Origin: Sphaerisporangium krabiense
Lineage (GTDB): Bacteria > Actinomycetota > Actinomycetes > Streptosporangiales > Streptosporangiaceae
Length of the DNA stretch: 64,000 nt
Assembly (NCBI RefSeq): GCF_014200435.1
Contig: NZ_JACHBR010000001.1
Span: 1,240,001-1,304,000, forward strand
Direction: 5' to 3'
In this document: positions 40,789 through 48,872 of the stretch, in pieces
Position numbering within the stretch: the first letter of the stretch is position 1
Layout: the number at the start of each line of letters is the position of its first letter
Program-made: the position numbers and the translations under genes
The notes under the pieces: generated by a model
Databases searched by the model: none
What the model was told of the DNA's origin: nothing
Seen by the model: the letters and a program-made list of their open reading frames with translations, nothing else

Positions 40789-42026
40789 GCCTGCGCCTTC
40801 CTGAGCAGGGGGACGGCGACGGCCAGGGCCAGGCAGAGCGCTCCGGTCATCACCATGACGGCGGCCCGCGACCCTTGGGCGCTCCACAGCACGCCGAACG
40901 CCCAGGAGGCGACCATCAGCCCGAGGGCCTGCCCGGTCTGGACGACGGCGAGGCCGGTGGCCCGCCGCTCCTCCGGCAGCAGCGGCCCGGCCAGCGCGCT
41001 CACCACGCCGTCGGTGGCCGCGTACGACAGGCCGCGCAGCGCCAGGACCACGACGAGGATCACCGGGCTCGCGGGCACGAGCAGCAGCGCGTAGCAGGCC
41101 AGCAGGGCGGCGTACCCGCCGATCACGACCGTGGAGCGGCCGAGCCGGTCGGCCAGCCTGCCGAACGGCACCGCGGCCGCCAGGTAGGCCGCGGAGACCG
41201 CGACGGGCAGCAGGGGCAGCCAGCCCGCGTCAAGGCCGACGCTGCGCTGGAGCACCAGATAGAGGAACGAGTCGCTCACGGTGGCGACCGCGAGCGGGAG
41301 CATGGCGATCAGCACGCGGCGGTAGGGCCGGTCGCGCAGCAGTCCCACGCTGTCCCTGAGGGACACCTTGGGACGCTCGCGCGCGGTGCCGCCGGGCTCG
41401 CGGACGAACAGCACGAGCACCAGCACGCCGAGCACGGCGACGCAGAAGCTGACCACGAACACCGCGTCGTAGGCCGCGCCGACCAGCGCGACCACGCCGA
41501 ACGCCGCGAGCGGCCCCATCAGGGCGCCCGCGGTGTCCATCGCCCGGTGCACGCCGAACGCGCGGCCCTGGGCCTCCGGCGGGGCGCTGAGCGAGATCAT
41601 CGCGTCGCGGGGCGCGGTGCGCAGGCCCTTGCCCGTGCGGTCCAGGCCGATCATGAAGCCGAGGAGCGGCACCGACCGCCCGGCCATGAGGTAGCCGAGC
41701 TTGACCACCGCCGACAGGCCGTACCCGGCGCCGGCGACGAGCTTGCGGCTGCGGAACCGGTCGGCGACGTGCCCGCCCACCAGGCGCAGCACGGCGGTCG
41801 CGCCGGTGTAGAGGCCGTCGAGCAGGCCGAACTGCGCCGGGTTCAGGCTGAGCTGGTAGAAGAGGTACAACGGCAGGATCGCCGTCACCATCTCCGAGGA
41901 GATGTCGGTGAGCAGGCTCACCATGCCGAGCGCGAGCACGTTGCCGGAGAGCGCGCGCAGGGTCGCGCCGCGCCCGGCCACGCCGCCCTTGGCGGCGTCC
42001 GCGCCGCGCGTCTCGGAGATGTACAT
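40785..42026 (-). CDS. MFS transporter within the polysaccharide operon
   Basis: A 413-residue major facilitator with about 12 TM helices. The loop between helices 2 and 3 reads GGHVADRFRSRKLV, and GLDRTGKGLRTAPRDAMIS after helix 4 is typical of a widespread bacterial MFS subgroup. It may carry a precursor or export a small sugar; the flippase at 15524 already covers repeat-unit export, so its place in the pathway is uncertain. The start overlaps the rfbD stop (TGATG) and its stop overlaps the next glycosyltransferase start, so it is firmly part of the operon. Confidence 0.83.
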   Translation of the reverse strand: MYISETRGADAAKGGVAGRGATLRALSGNVLALGMVSLLTDISSEMVTAILPLYLFYQLSLNPAQFGLLDGLYTGATAVLRLVGGHVADRFRSRKLVAGAGYGLSAVVKLGYLMAGRSVPLLGFMIGLDRTGKGLRTAPRDAMISLSAPPEAQGRAFGVHRAMDTAGALMGPLAAFGVVALVGAAYDAVFVVSFCVAVLGVLVLVLFVREPGGTARERPKVSLRDSVGLLRDRPYRRVLIAMLPLAVATVSDSFLYLVLQRSVGLDAGWLPLLPVAVSAAYLAAAVPFGRLADRLGRSTVVIGGYAALLACYALLLVPASPVILVVVLALRGLSYAATDGVVSALAGPLLPEERRATGLAVVQTGQALGLMVASWAFGVLWSAQGSRAAVMVMTGALCLALAVAVPLLRKAQA

Positions 42027-42916
42027 CAGGCCCGGCCCCCGACCATGGACGGCCAGGCGGCGCGCAGCGCGTCGCGCCAGTGGCGCAGCGGCGCCAGGCC
42101 CGCGCGGGCCCAGCCGTCGTGGCCGAGCACGCTGTAGGCGGGGCGTGCCGCCGGGCGGGCGAACGTGGCCGCGCCGGTGGGCAGCACCCGCCCGGGGTCG
42201 GCGCCGAGCAGGACGAACACCTCGCGCGCCAGGTCGTACCAGGTGGCCCGGCCCGCGCTCGTGCCGTGGTAGACGCCGGGAGGGGCGTCCGAGCGCGCCA
42301 GCTCCAGCAGCCGCGCGGCCAGGTCGCCGGTCCAGGTGGGCTGGCCCATCTGGTCGTCCACCGCCCGCACGGTGGGGTGCGCGGCCTCCAGGCCGATCAT
42401 CGTGTCGACGAAGTTGCGCCCGCCCGCGCCGTACAGCCAGGCGGTGCGTACGACGTAGCCGGCGCCGGGCAGCGCGCACAGGACGGCGCGCTCCCCGGCG
42501 AGCTTGGTGCGGCCGTAGGCGTTGATCGGCGCGGTCGGGGCGTCCTCGCGGTACGGCTCGGTGGCCGTGCCGGCGAAGACGTAGTCGGTGGAGACGTGGA
42601 TCAGGCGCGCGCCGACGTCGGCGCACGCCTCGGCCAAAGCGCGCACGCCGCTGCCGTTGACGGCGAGCGCGTCGATCTCGTGGGTCTCCGCGTCGTCCAC
42701 GGCGGTCCAGGCCGCGCAGTTGACCACGACGTCGGGCTTCTCGCGGCGTACGGTCTCCCGCACGCCGTCGGGGTAACGCAGGTCGAGCCGGTCGCGGCCG
42801 AACGCCAGGACCTCGGTGTTCTCGAAGCCGTGGTCGCCGGCCGCGCCGGCCGCCGTGCCTGCCAGCACTGCCTTCCCGAGCATGCCGGCCGCGCCCGTGA
42901 CGAGCAGACGGTTCAC
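42026..42916 (-). CDS. rfbD: dTDP-4-dehydrorhamnose reductase
   Basis: A 296-residue RmlD enzyme that reduces dTDP-4-dehydro-L-rhamnose to dTDP-L-rhamnose with NAD(P)H. Motifs: GAAGMLGKAVL (cofactor), VVNCAAWTAVDDAE, STDYVFAG, YGRTKLAGE (catalytic Tyr-x-x-x-Lys), and VRTAWLYG. The GTG start overlaps the rfbB stop as GTGA, and its stop overlaps the MFS start. Together with rfbA, rfbB and the distant rfbC it completes the rhamnose pathway. Confidence 0.93.
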   Translation of the reverse strand: MNRLLVTGAAGMLGKAVLAGTAAGAAGDHGFENTEVLAFGRDRLDLRYPDGVRETVRREKPDVVVNCAAWTAVDDAETHEIDALAVNGSGVRALAEACADVGARLIHVSTDYVFAGTATEPYREDAPTAPINAYGRTKLAGERAVLCALPGAGYVVRTAWLYGAGGRNFVDTMIGLEAAHPTVRAVDDQMGQPTWTGDLAARLLELARSDAPPGVYHGTSAGRATWYDLAREVFVLLGADPGRVLPTGAATFARPAARPAYSVLGHDGWARAGLAPLRHWRDALRAAWPSMVGGRA

Positions 42917-43881
42917 CGAGCGCCCTTCAGCGGCTTCCACCAGGAGGGGTTGTCGGCGTACCAGCGGACGGTGGCGGCGATGCCGTCGTCGAACGTCGTG
43001 CCGGGCGTGTAGCCCATGGCGCGGAGCTTGGCGTCGTCCAGGGAGTAGCGGCGGTCGTGCCCCTTGCGGTCGGGCACGCGCTCCACCACGTTCCAGTCGG
43101 CGCCGAGCTCGTCGAGGATGCGCTGGACGAGCTGCAGGTTGCTCAGCTCGGCCGTGCCGGCGATGTTGTAGACCTCGCCCGGCTCGCCGCGCTCGGCGAC
43201 GAGCTGGATGCCCCGGCAGTGATCGTCCACGTGGACCCAGTCGCGGACGTTGCCGCCGTCCCCGTAGAGCGGGATCTTGCCCTGCTCCAGGAGGTTGGTG
43301 ACGAACAGCGGGATCGCCTTCTCCGGGTACTGGTACGGCCCGTAGTTGTTGCCGCACCGCGTGATCGACACGGGCAGCCCGTACGTCACGGCGTAGGCGC
43401 GCGCGAGCATGTCGCCGCCCGCCTTGGCCGCCGAGTACGGCGAACGGGGCTGCAGCGGGGACTCCTCGGTCCAGGAGCCGACGTCGACCGACCCGTAGAC
43501 CTCGTCGGTGGACACCTGGACGACCTTCCGCACCCCCGCGTCCAGGCACGCCTGGAGCACCGCCTGGGTGCCGAGCACGTTGGTGCGCACGAACGCCGAC
43601 GGCCCGTCGATGGACCGGTCGACGTGCGACTCCGCGGCGAAGTTGACGACGAGGTCGTGGCCGGGGACGACGTCGGCGAGCAGCTCGGTGTCGCAGACGT
43701 CGCCGTGGACGAACTCGTAGGCGCCGGTGACGGGCTCCAGGTTCGCGAGGTTCCCCGCGTACGTGAGCGCGTCGAGCACCGTGACCTTCGCCCCGGCCAG
43801 CGACGGGTAGCCGCCCGTGAGCACGGTGCGGACATAGTGCGACCCGATGAAACCGGCTCCGCCGGTTACCAGAACCCTCAT
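42913..43881 (-). CDS. rfbB: dTDP-glucose 4,6-dehydratase
   Basis: A 322-residue RmlB: GGAGFIGSHYVRT binds NAD, VNFAAESHVDRSI and VSTDEVYGS carry the conserved catalytic region, and YSAAKAGGD has the Tyr-x-x-x-Lys pair. It converts dTDP-glucose to dTDP-4-keto-6-deoxyglucose, the branch point to rhamnose and to many deoxyamino sugars. It could therefore also feed the two aminotransferases in the left arm. It overlaps rfbA (ATGA) and rfbD (GTGA). Confidence 0.95.
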   Translation of the reverse strand: MRVLVTGGAGFIGSHYVRTVLTGGYPSLAGAKVTVLDALTYAGNLANLEPVTGAYEFVHGDVCDTELLADVVPGHDLVVNFAAESHVDRSIDGPSAFVRTNVLGTQAVLQACLDAGVRKVVQVSTDEVYGSVDVGSWTEESPLQPRSPYSAAKAGGDMLARAYAVTYGLPVSITRCGNNYGPYQYPEKAIPLFVTNLLEQGKIPLYGDGGNVRDWVHVDDHCRGIQLVAERGEPGEVYNIAGTAELSNLQLVQRILDELGADWNVVERVPDRKGHDRRYSLDDAKLRAMGYTPGTTFDDGIAATVRWYADNPSWWKPLKGAR

Positions 43882-44945
43882 GAGCTAATCTGCACCTTGC
43901 TGTGATCGCCCAGCACCAGCCGATGGGCTCTGGGAGTGTTGGGAGCGGGCGTGACCTCGACGTCGCGCCCGATGAGGGACGCCTCGATGCGGCGGACCCC
44001 GTGGATGGACGCGCGGCTCAGCAGGATGGAGTACTCGACCTCGCTGTCCACGACGTGGCAGTCCTCCGCGATGGAGGTGAACGGGCCGATGTAGGAGTCC
44101 CGCACCACCGCGCCCGCCCCGACGACCACCGGGCCGACGATGCGCGAGCGGTGGACGCGGGCGCCGTCCTCGACCACGACGCGTCCGATGATCTCGGAGG
44201 CGTCGTCGACCTCGCCGTCGAGGCGCTGGTCCAGGTCCTCCAGCAGGAGCCGGTTGACCTCCAGCATGTCGGCGACGTTGCCGGTGTCCTTCCAGTAGCC
44301 GGAGATGATCGTCGACTCGACCCGGTGCCCCTGGTCGAGGAGCCACTGGATCGCGTCGGTGATCTCCAGCTCACCGCGCCACGAGGGCTTGAGCGACGCG
44401 ACGGCCTCGTGCACCGCCGCGCTGAACAGGTAGACCCCGACCAGGGCGTAGTCGCTCTTGGGCTCGGCGGGCTTCTCCTCCAGGCCGACGACCCGGCCGG
44501 AGGTGTCCAGCTCGGCCACGCCGAACTGCCGCGGGTCGGCGACCCGGGTCAGCATGATCTGCGCCGCCGGGCGCTCGTCGTGGAAGCGCCGCACCAGGGG
44601 CTCGATGCCGCCGACGATGAAGTTGTCGCCGAGGTACATGACGAAGTCATCGCCGCCGAGGTACTCCCGGGCGATCAGCACCGCGTGGGCCAGGCCGAGC
44701 GGCGCCTCCTGGCGCAGGTAGGTCACCTCCAGCCCGAACGCCGAGCCGTCGCCGACCGCGGCCTCGATCTCCTCGTGGGTGTCGCCGACGATCATGCCGA
44801 CCTCGCGGACGCCGGCGGCGGCGATCGCCTCAAGCCCGTAGAACAGCACGGGCTTGTTCGCGACGGGCACGAGCTGCTTGGCGGAGGTGTGGGTGATCGG
44901 CCGGAGGCGTGTACCGGACCCTCCGGCGAGCACGAGCGCCTTCAC
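43878..44945 (-). CDS. rfbA: Glucose-1-phosphate thymidylyltransferase, long form
   Basis: A 355-residue enzyme of the rmlA_long type, making dTDP-glucose from glucose-1-phosphate and dTTP. The N-terminal domain has LAGGSGTRLRPITHTSAKQL, YLGDNF and VGLEEKP; the C-terminal 110 residues form a left-handed beta-helix (IIGRVVVEDGARVHRS and following), as in StrD-type enzymes. The GTG at 44945 has a GGAGGGG site 7-8 bases upstream, located inside the end of the preceding gene, whose TAG overlaps this start. Confidence 0.93.
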   Translation of the reverse strand: MKALVLAGGSGTRLRPITHTSAKQLVPVANKPVLFYGLEAIAAAGVREVGMIVGDTHEEIEAAVGDGSAFGLEVTYLRQEAPLGLAHAVLIAREYLGGDDFVMYLGDNFIVGGIEPLVRRFHDERPAAQIMLTRVADPRQFGVAELDTSGRVVGLEEKPAEPKSDYALVGVYLFSAAVHEAVASLKPSWRGELEITDAIQWLLDQGHRVESTIISGYWKDTGNVADMLEVNRLLLEDLDQRLDGEVDDASEIIGRVVVEDGARVHRSRIVGPVVVGAGAVVRDSYIGPFTSIAEDCHVVDSEVEYSILLSRASIHGVRRIEASLIGRDVEVTPAPNTPRAHRLVLGDHSKVQISS

Positions 44946-46408
44946 TAGTAAGCCCCTCCACCACGGGTGACGGCAGACCATGTCTTCCAGAGGATCTGCA
45001 GATCGAGGATCAGCGACCAATTCTCCACGTAGCGGAGATCCAGCCGTACGGATTCATCCCAAGAAAGGTCGGAACGACCGCTCACCTGCCAGAGGCCGGT
45101 CATGCCCGGCTTGACCACGAGCCTGCGACGGACGTCCGTGCCGTACTGCGCCACCTCTTCCGGCAGCGGCGGACGGGGCCCGACCAGCGACATCTCGCCG
45201 CGCAGCACGTTCAGGAGCTGCGGCAGCTCGTCCAGGGAGTACCGGCGCAGGAAGCCTCCCACGCGGGTGATCCTTGGATCGTTCCTGATCTTGAACAACA
45301 CTCCGTCGAACTCGTTGTCGTCAACGAGTTCGCGCTTGAGCTTCTCGGCGTCCCGCACCATCGTGCGGAACTTGAAGACCTGGAACTCCCGGCCGTCGCG
45401 GCCGACCCGGATCTGCTTGAACAGCGCCGGGCCCGGGCTGGTGACCCGGATCAGCGTCGCGATCACGAGCATGGGCAGCGCCAGCACGGTGAGCGCGGCC
45501 GTCGCCACGAGCCGGTCGAACAGGCTCTTGACGATCTGGCGCCCCCCGTCGAACTCCGGGTGCTCCACGTGCAGCAGAGGCATCCCGGCGACCGGGCGGA
45601 TGCTCGTGCGCGGCCCCGCGACGTCCATGAGCGCCGGGGCGACGAACAGCTCGGTTCCCTTGGTCTCGATGCTCCAGGCCAGCCGGCGCAGCGCGGCGCC
45701 GTCCAGCTCGGGGCACGCGAGGACCGCCACCGCGTCGGCCGACACCTTGTCGGCGACGGTGGCCACGTCGGCGAAGTCCCCGAGTACGGGGATGCCGTCG
45801 ATGTCCAGCCCGTTCCCGGGGAACTGCCCGGGGGGCAGGCACGCCGCGACGACCCGCATGCCGTGGTACGGCTGGCGCCGGAACTGCATGACCAGGTCGA
45901 GCACGGCGGTGCGGTGGCCCACGGCCACCACGCGCCGGAGATACTCTCCTTCCGATCTGCGCCGGTGCAGCCGCTTGCGCATGCGGAAGCGGAACACCAG
46001 CGTGAGGGCCGTCGCGAGCGGCAACATGGCCATCACGTAACTGCGCGCGAGGTCCACCTGGGTGGCGTAGGCGCCGATCGCCACGGCGGCGATCAGCCCC
46101 ACCCCCCCGTCGAAGACCCCGCGGAACTCCTCACTGCCCTCGCCGTGGCTCTTCTCGCGGTAGACGCCGGCCAGTGCCATGGCACCGGGCCAGGCCAGCG
46201 CGAGACCGAACCCGAACAACAACTCCGACCATGGGATGAAGGCCCCCACCCAAAGCCTGAACCCCATCACGACCTCGCAAGCGATCATGGCGCACGCCAT
46301 GTCACCCGCGAGGAGAGCCCGCATATAGGAGCGCGTCCATATGCTCGACGCCGTCAGCGGGCCCGTGTCGAGAAGCGCGACGGAACGCTCCTGCAACCCC
46401 ACCCTCAT
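44945..46408 (-). CDS. WcaJ-type undecaprenyl-phosphate sugar phosphotransferase
   Basis: A 487-residue polyprenol-phosphate hexose-1-phosphate transferase that initiates repeat-unit synthesis. The first half has four to five TM helices and a CoA-binding-like domain (VVAVGHRTAVLDLV); the C-terminal bacterial sugar transferase domain contains VFKFRTMVRDAEKL, YSLDELPQLLNVL and MSLVGPRPPLPEE. Glucose or galactose is the usual substrate. It is the first gene of the eight-gene minus-strand operon. I chose ATG at 46408, with AGGGG nearby. An AT-rich leader region lies upstream. Confidence 0.88.
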   Translation of the reverse strand: MRVGLQERSVALLDTGPLTASSIWTRSYMRALLAGDMACAMIACEVVMGFRLWVGAFIPWSELLFGFGLALAWPGAMALAGVYREKSHGEGSEEFRGVFDGGVGLIAAVAIGAYATQVDLARSYVMAMLPLATALTLVFRFRMRKRLHRRRSEGEYLRRVVAVGHRTAVLDLVMQFRRQPYHGMRVVAACLPPGQFPGNGLDIDGIPVLGDFADVATVADKVSADAVAVLACPELDGAALRRLAWSIETKGTELFVAPALMDVAGPRTSIRPVAGMPLLHVEHPEFDGGRQIVKSLFDRLVATAALTVLALPMLVIATLIRVTSPGPALFKQIRVGRDGREFQVFKFRTMVRDAEKLKRELVDDNEFDGVLFKIRNDPRITRVGGFLRRYSLDELPQLLNVLRGEMSLVGPRPPLPEEVAQYGTDVRRRLVVKPGMTGLWQVSGRSDLSWDESVRLDLRYVENWSLILDLQILWKTWSAVTRGGGAY

Positions 46409-46687
46409 GCTTACCCCTGCTCTGCTCCTGTCAGACCTAAGTACCAGACGGCCATCGCGTCCCTTTGGTTGACACATGGCTCCGAAACATCAGGAGCGTG
46501 GGTACCCGTACAAATACTAAAGATCGTCAGTAACAAACGAAATAGGGGGGCATTGGCCACAATCGGCCTCACGCGGGTCTCGGCGACTCCCTTGACGGAA
46601 CGGTCCAAACCCATGTAGGCGGCGCCTCCGGCCCCATTCCGTACATGCGCGACGGCACGCCGGCGGCGTCCGGCCAGGTCACGGCCA
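46409..46687 (-). promoter_or_regulatory. AT-rich upstream region of the rhamnose/glycosyltransferase operon
   Basis: The stretch of about 150 bp next to the WcaJ-like start, particularly 46440-46560, is clearly less GC-rich than its surroundings and holds no supported gene. It must carry the promoter of the eight-gene operon. Minus-strand elements such as TTGTTA and TAGTAT are present, but no pair has standard spacing, so I do not fix a promoter. Confidence 0.4.
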
Positions 46688-46737
46688 TGATCGGCTCGGA
46701 TCGACTGTGATCGGCTGTGATCGGCTGTGATCGGCTC
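46688..46737. repeat. Five tandem copies of a 10-bp repeat
   Basis: The unit TGATCGGCTG recurs at 46688, 46698, 46708, 46718 and 46728; the third and fourth copies are identical, the first and fifth differ only in the last base or bases, and the second is GGATCGACTG. Every copy is in exact 10-bp phase, one turn of the helix. It lies just past the 3' end of the 122-residue protein gene and about 280 bp upstream of the WcaJ-like start. Confidence 0.7.
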
Positions 46738-46758
46738 CGCGCCCGATCCGCGACCGGG

Positions 46759-47127
46759 CTAGTCGTACTCCAGGTCGGGGAGCGGGGACGGCGGGTCGGG
46801 GCTGCGCCAGACGACCACGTAGCCGGAGCTCGCCGGCCGGGAGGCGTGCGCGGCCGTGAACGCGTCGCTCAGCCGTTCGAGGTCGAACTCCGGCAGGTAG
46901 CGCAGCCGGGCCAGGAACGTCGCGTCGGTCGCGGAGCGCGGCACCACGCAGCCCTCCCCGTCGCGGTCGAGCAGGACGATCAGGATGTCGGATTCGGTGA
47001 CGCCGCCGACGCGGACCTCGACGACGTCCTCCCACGCGAGGGCCTCGACGCTGCCGTCGGCGTAGTGACGGGTGACGCCCTCTTCGGTGACGTACACGTA
47101 GGAGTCCGGCACTGAGTTGCCGTGCAT
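46759..47127 (-). CDS. Uncharacterised 122-residue protein
   Basis: No family was recognised. The first 75 residues alternate short beta strands (SYVYVTEEGVTRHY, EALAWEDVVEVRVG, ILIVLLDRDGEGCVV), reminiscent of a PH-like or small immunity-protein barrel, followed by a helical segment (FLARLRYLPEFDLERLSDAF). No signal peptide. I chose ATG at 47127, which has no clear ribosome binding site; the frame stays open to 47184. It lies 46 bp behind the GntR regulator on the same strand. Confidence 0.6.
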   Translation of the reverse strand: MHGNSVPDSYVYVTEEGVTRHYADGSVEALAWEDVVEVRVGGVTESDILIVLLDRDGEGCVVPRSATDATFLARLRYLPEFDLERLSDAFTAAHASRPASSGYVVVWRSPDPPSPLPDLEYD

Positions 47128-47173
47128 GGGCGCGATTGTGACGACTGACGGGCCGTGCCCGCAAGAGAAGCGG

Positions 47174-47791
47174 CTAAGGAGCACCCCAGGAGTGATCGAG
47201 ATGCGCGGCCATGGCCCGGCGCGCGGCCTCGGGGGGACCTGCGGCGATGGCGTCGAGCAGCGTCCGGTGCTCGGCGACCAGTTTCGCCCGGTCGTGGTAG
47301 ACGTCGCGCAGCCGCACGAGGCCGAGGCGGATCTCGGCCGCCAGCACGCCGTACAGGCGCTCCAGGCGCGGGCTGCCCACGGCGAGGATCAGCTCCTCGT
47401 GCAGCGCCACGTGCTCGGCGACGGCGTCCGCCCACGGCGCCTCGCCGGGCAGGGCCGCCATGCGCGCCAGTGCGGCGTAGGCGGGCTCCACGCGGCGGCC
47501 GGCGAGGCGGGTGACCGCCAGGTCCTCCAGAGGGCGCCGGACGTCCATGAGATCGGCCAGATCGGCCACGGTGACCTCGGGGACGTACGCGCTGCGGTTG
47601 CGCTCGCGCCGCAGCAGCCCCTCGTGGACCAGGACGGCCAGCGCCTCGCGGACGGTCGGCCGCGCCACCCCGTACAGGCCGGACAGTTCCTGCTCGGGAA
47701 GCGGCGTGCCGGGGGCGATCTCGCCGGAGAGCACGCGGCGGCGCAGCGCGTCCGCGAGGGCGTCGACCGTCGAGACGGGGCGCAGTTTCAC
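47174..47791 (-). CDS. GntR-family transcriptional regulator (FCD/FadR type)
   Basis: A 205-residue repressor: an N-terminal winged helix (LADALRRRVLSGEIAPGTPL, then ARPTVREALAVLVHEGLL) and a C-terminal all-helical FCD ligand domain with metal-ligand-like residues (DVRRPLEDLAV, HVALHEELILAVGSPRL, EHRTLLDAI, AMAAHL). It starts with GTG in a GTGA overlap with the EamA transporter gene. A matching operator sits directly upstream of that transporter (48716-48726), so the pair is probably autoregulated in response to the transported compound. Confidence 0.9.
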   Translation of the reverse strand: MKLRPVSTVDALADALRRRVLSGEIAPGTPLPEQELSGLYGVARPTVREALAVLVHEGLLRRERNRSAYVPEVTVADLADLMDVRRPLEDLAVTRLAGRRVEPAYAALARMAALPGEAPWADAVAEHVALHEELILAVGSPRLERLYGVLAAEIRLGLVRLRDVYHDRAKLVAEHRTLLDAIAAGPPEAARRAMAAHLDHSWGAP

Positions 47792-48708
47792 GCCGACGAT
47801 TGTGCCGTGACGGCGGCACCGGCGGGAGCGGGCCGGGCGGGTTCCGGCAGCGCCACGACGACGAGGGCGACGCCGAGCAGGGCGAGGCCCGCCCAGGAGA
47901 CGGCGCCGAGCCGCTCGTGCAGGATCAGCACGCCGAGCAGGGCCGCCACGGCGGGCTCGGCGAGGGTCAGGGTCGCGGCCCTGGCGACCGGCGTGGCGCG
48001 CAGGCCCCTGCCGTACAGGACGGCGGCGAGCGCGGTCGTGGCGCAGCCGAGGTAGACGACGGTGAGCAGCGCGTGCGGGTCGCCGAGCCACGCCGTGCCC
48101 CGCCAGAGCAGGATCGGCGCCAGCAGCAGCCCCGCCCCGCCGAACAGCACGGCCATCACCCCGCCGGACGGCGCGCCGGCCTGGATCGCGCGCGAGGCGG
48201 CGACCGCGTAGAAGGCGTAGAGGAAGCCCCCGGTCAGGGCGAGCAGCACGCCGAGCGGATCGGCGCCCACGGCGCGGCCTCCGAGGACGAGGGCGGCGCA
48301 CCCGGCGACCGCGGCGGCCGTGGCGAGGCTCCAGCGGCGGCCGGGGCGGGCGCGGTCGTACGCCCACGCCAGCAGGCCGGTGAAGACGGGAGCACTGGCG
48401 ATCGCGACCACGGTGCCGACGGCGACCCCGGTGCGGGAGACGGCGCCGAAGAAGCAGAGCTGGTAGGCCGCCGCGGCGACGGCGGAGACGGCCAGCGGCA
48501 GCCTGCGCCCGCCCGAGAACGCGCGGCGGACGGCGGGGGCGGTGGCCGCCGCCAGTACCAGGCCGCCGATGACGAGCCGGGCCGCCGCCAGCGCGACGGG
48601 GTCGCCGACGCCGGCCAGCGCGCCCGCCGTGCCGGCCGTGCCCCACAGGACGGCGGCGGCGACGACCGCGACCGGTCCGGCGGTGCCGCGGGCGGAGGGG
48701 GATGACAT
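47788..48708 (-). CDS. EamA/DMT-family transporter
   Basis: A 306-residue membrane protein with ten TM helices in two EamA repeats (VAVVAAAVLWGTAGTAGALA in the first, LALTGGFLYAFYAVAASRAI in the second). Such proteins export or import amino acids, nucleosides or other small metabolites. It is first in the operon with the GntR regulator. I chose ATG at 48708; the lack of a ribosome binding site suggests a very short or absent leader, which fits an operator only 8 bp upstream. A TTG at 48726 is a weaker alternative. Confidence 0.85.
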   Translation of the reverse strand: MSSPSARGTAGPVAVVAAAVLWGTAGTAGALAGVGDPVALAAARLVIGGLVLAAATAPAVRRAFSGGRRLPLAVSAVAAAAYQLCFFGAVSRTGVAVGTVVAIASAPVFTGLLAWAYDRARPGRRWSLATAAAVAGCAALVLGGRAVGADPLGVLLALTGGFLYAFYAVAASRAIQAGAPSGGVMAVLFGGAGLLLAPILLWRGTAWLGDPHALLTVVYLGCATTALAAVLYGRGLRATPVARAATLTLAEPAVAALLGVLILHERLGAVSWAGLALLGVALVVVALPEPARPAPAGAAVTAQSSA

Positions 48709-48715
48709 GCCGAGA

Positions 48716-48733
48716 TTGTCTGACAACCAGACA
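48716..48733. promoter_or_regulatory. GntR operator in front of the EamA-GntR operon
   Basis: A perfect inverted repeat TTGTC-T-GACAA (48716-48726) matches the usual form of FCD-type GntR operators. A second, overlapping one reads TGTCTG-N5-CAGACA (48717-48733). The site begins 8 bp upstream of the transporter ATG, ideal for repression. Confidence 0.65.
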
Positions 48734-48872
48734 GTGTGCGCAACCAGCCCGCCTGCATCCCGGAAAAAAGCGATGATTCGTTAATAAATGGATCTGTCTA
48801 CGCCGGACCCACGTTGGTACTGTTTCGCCACCGATTACCCCTCTGTAACGTTGCGGACCCCAGCGAGGTCTC

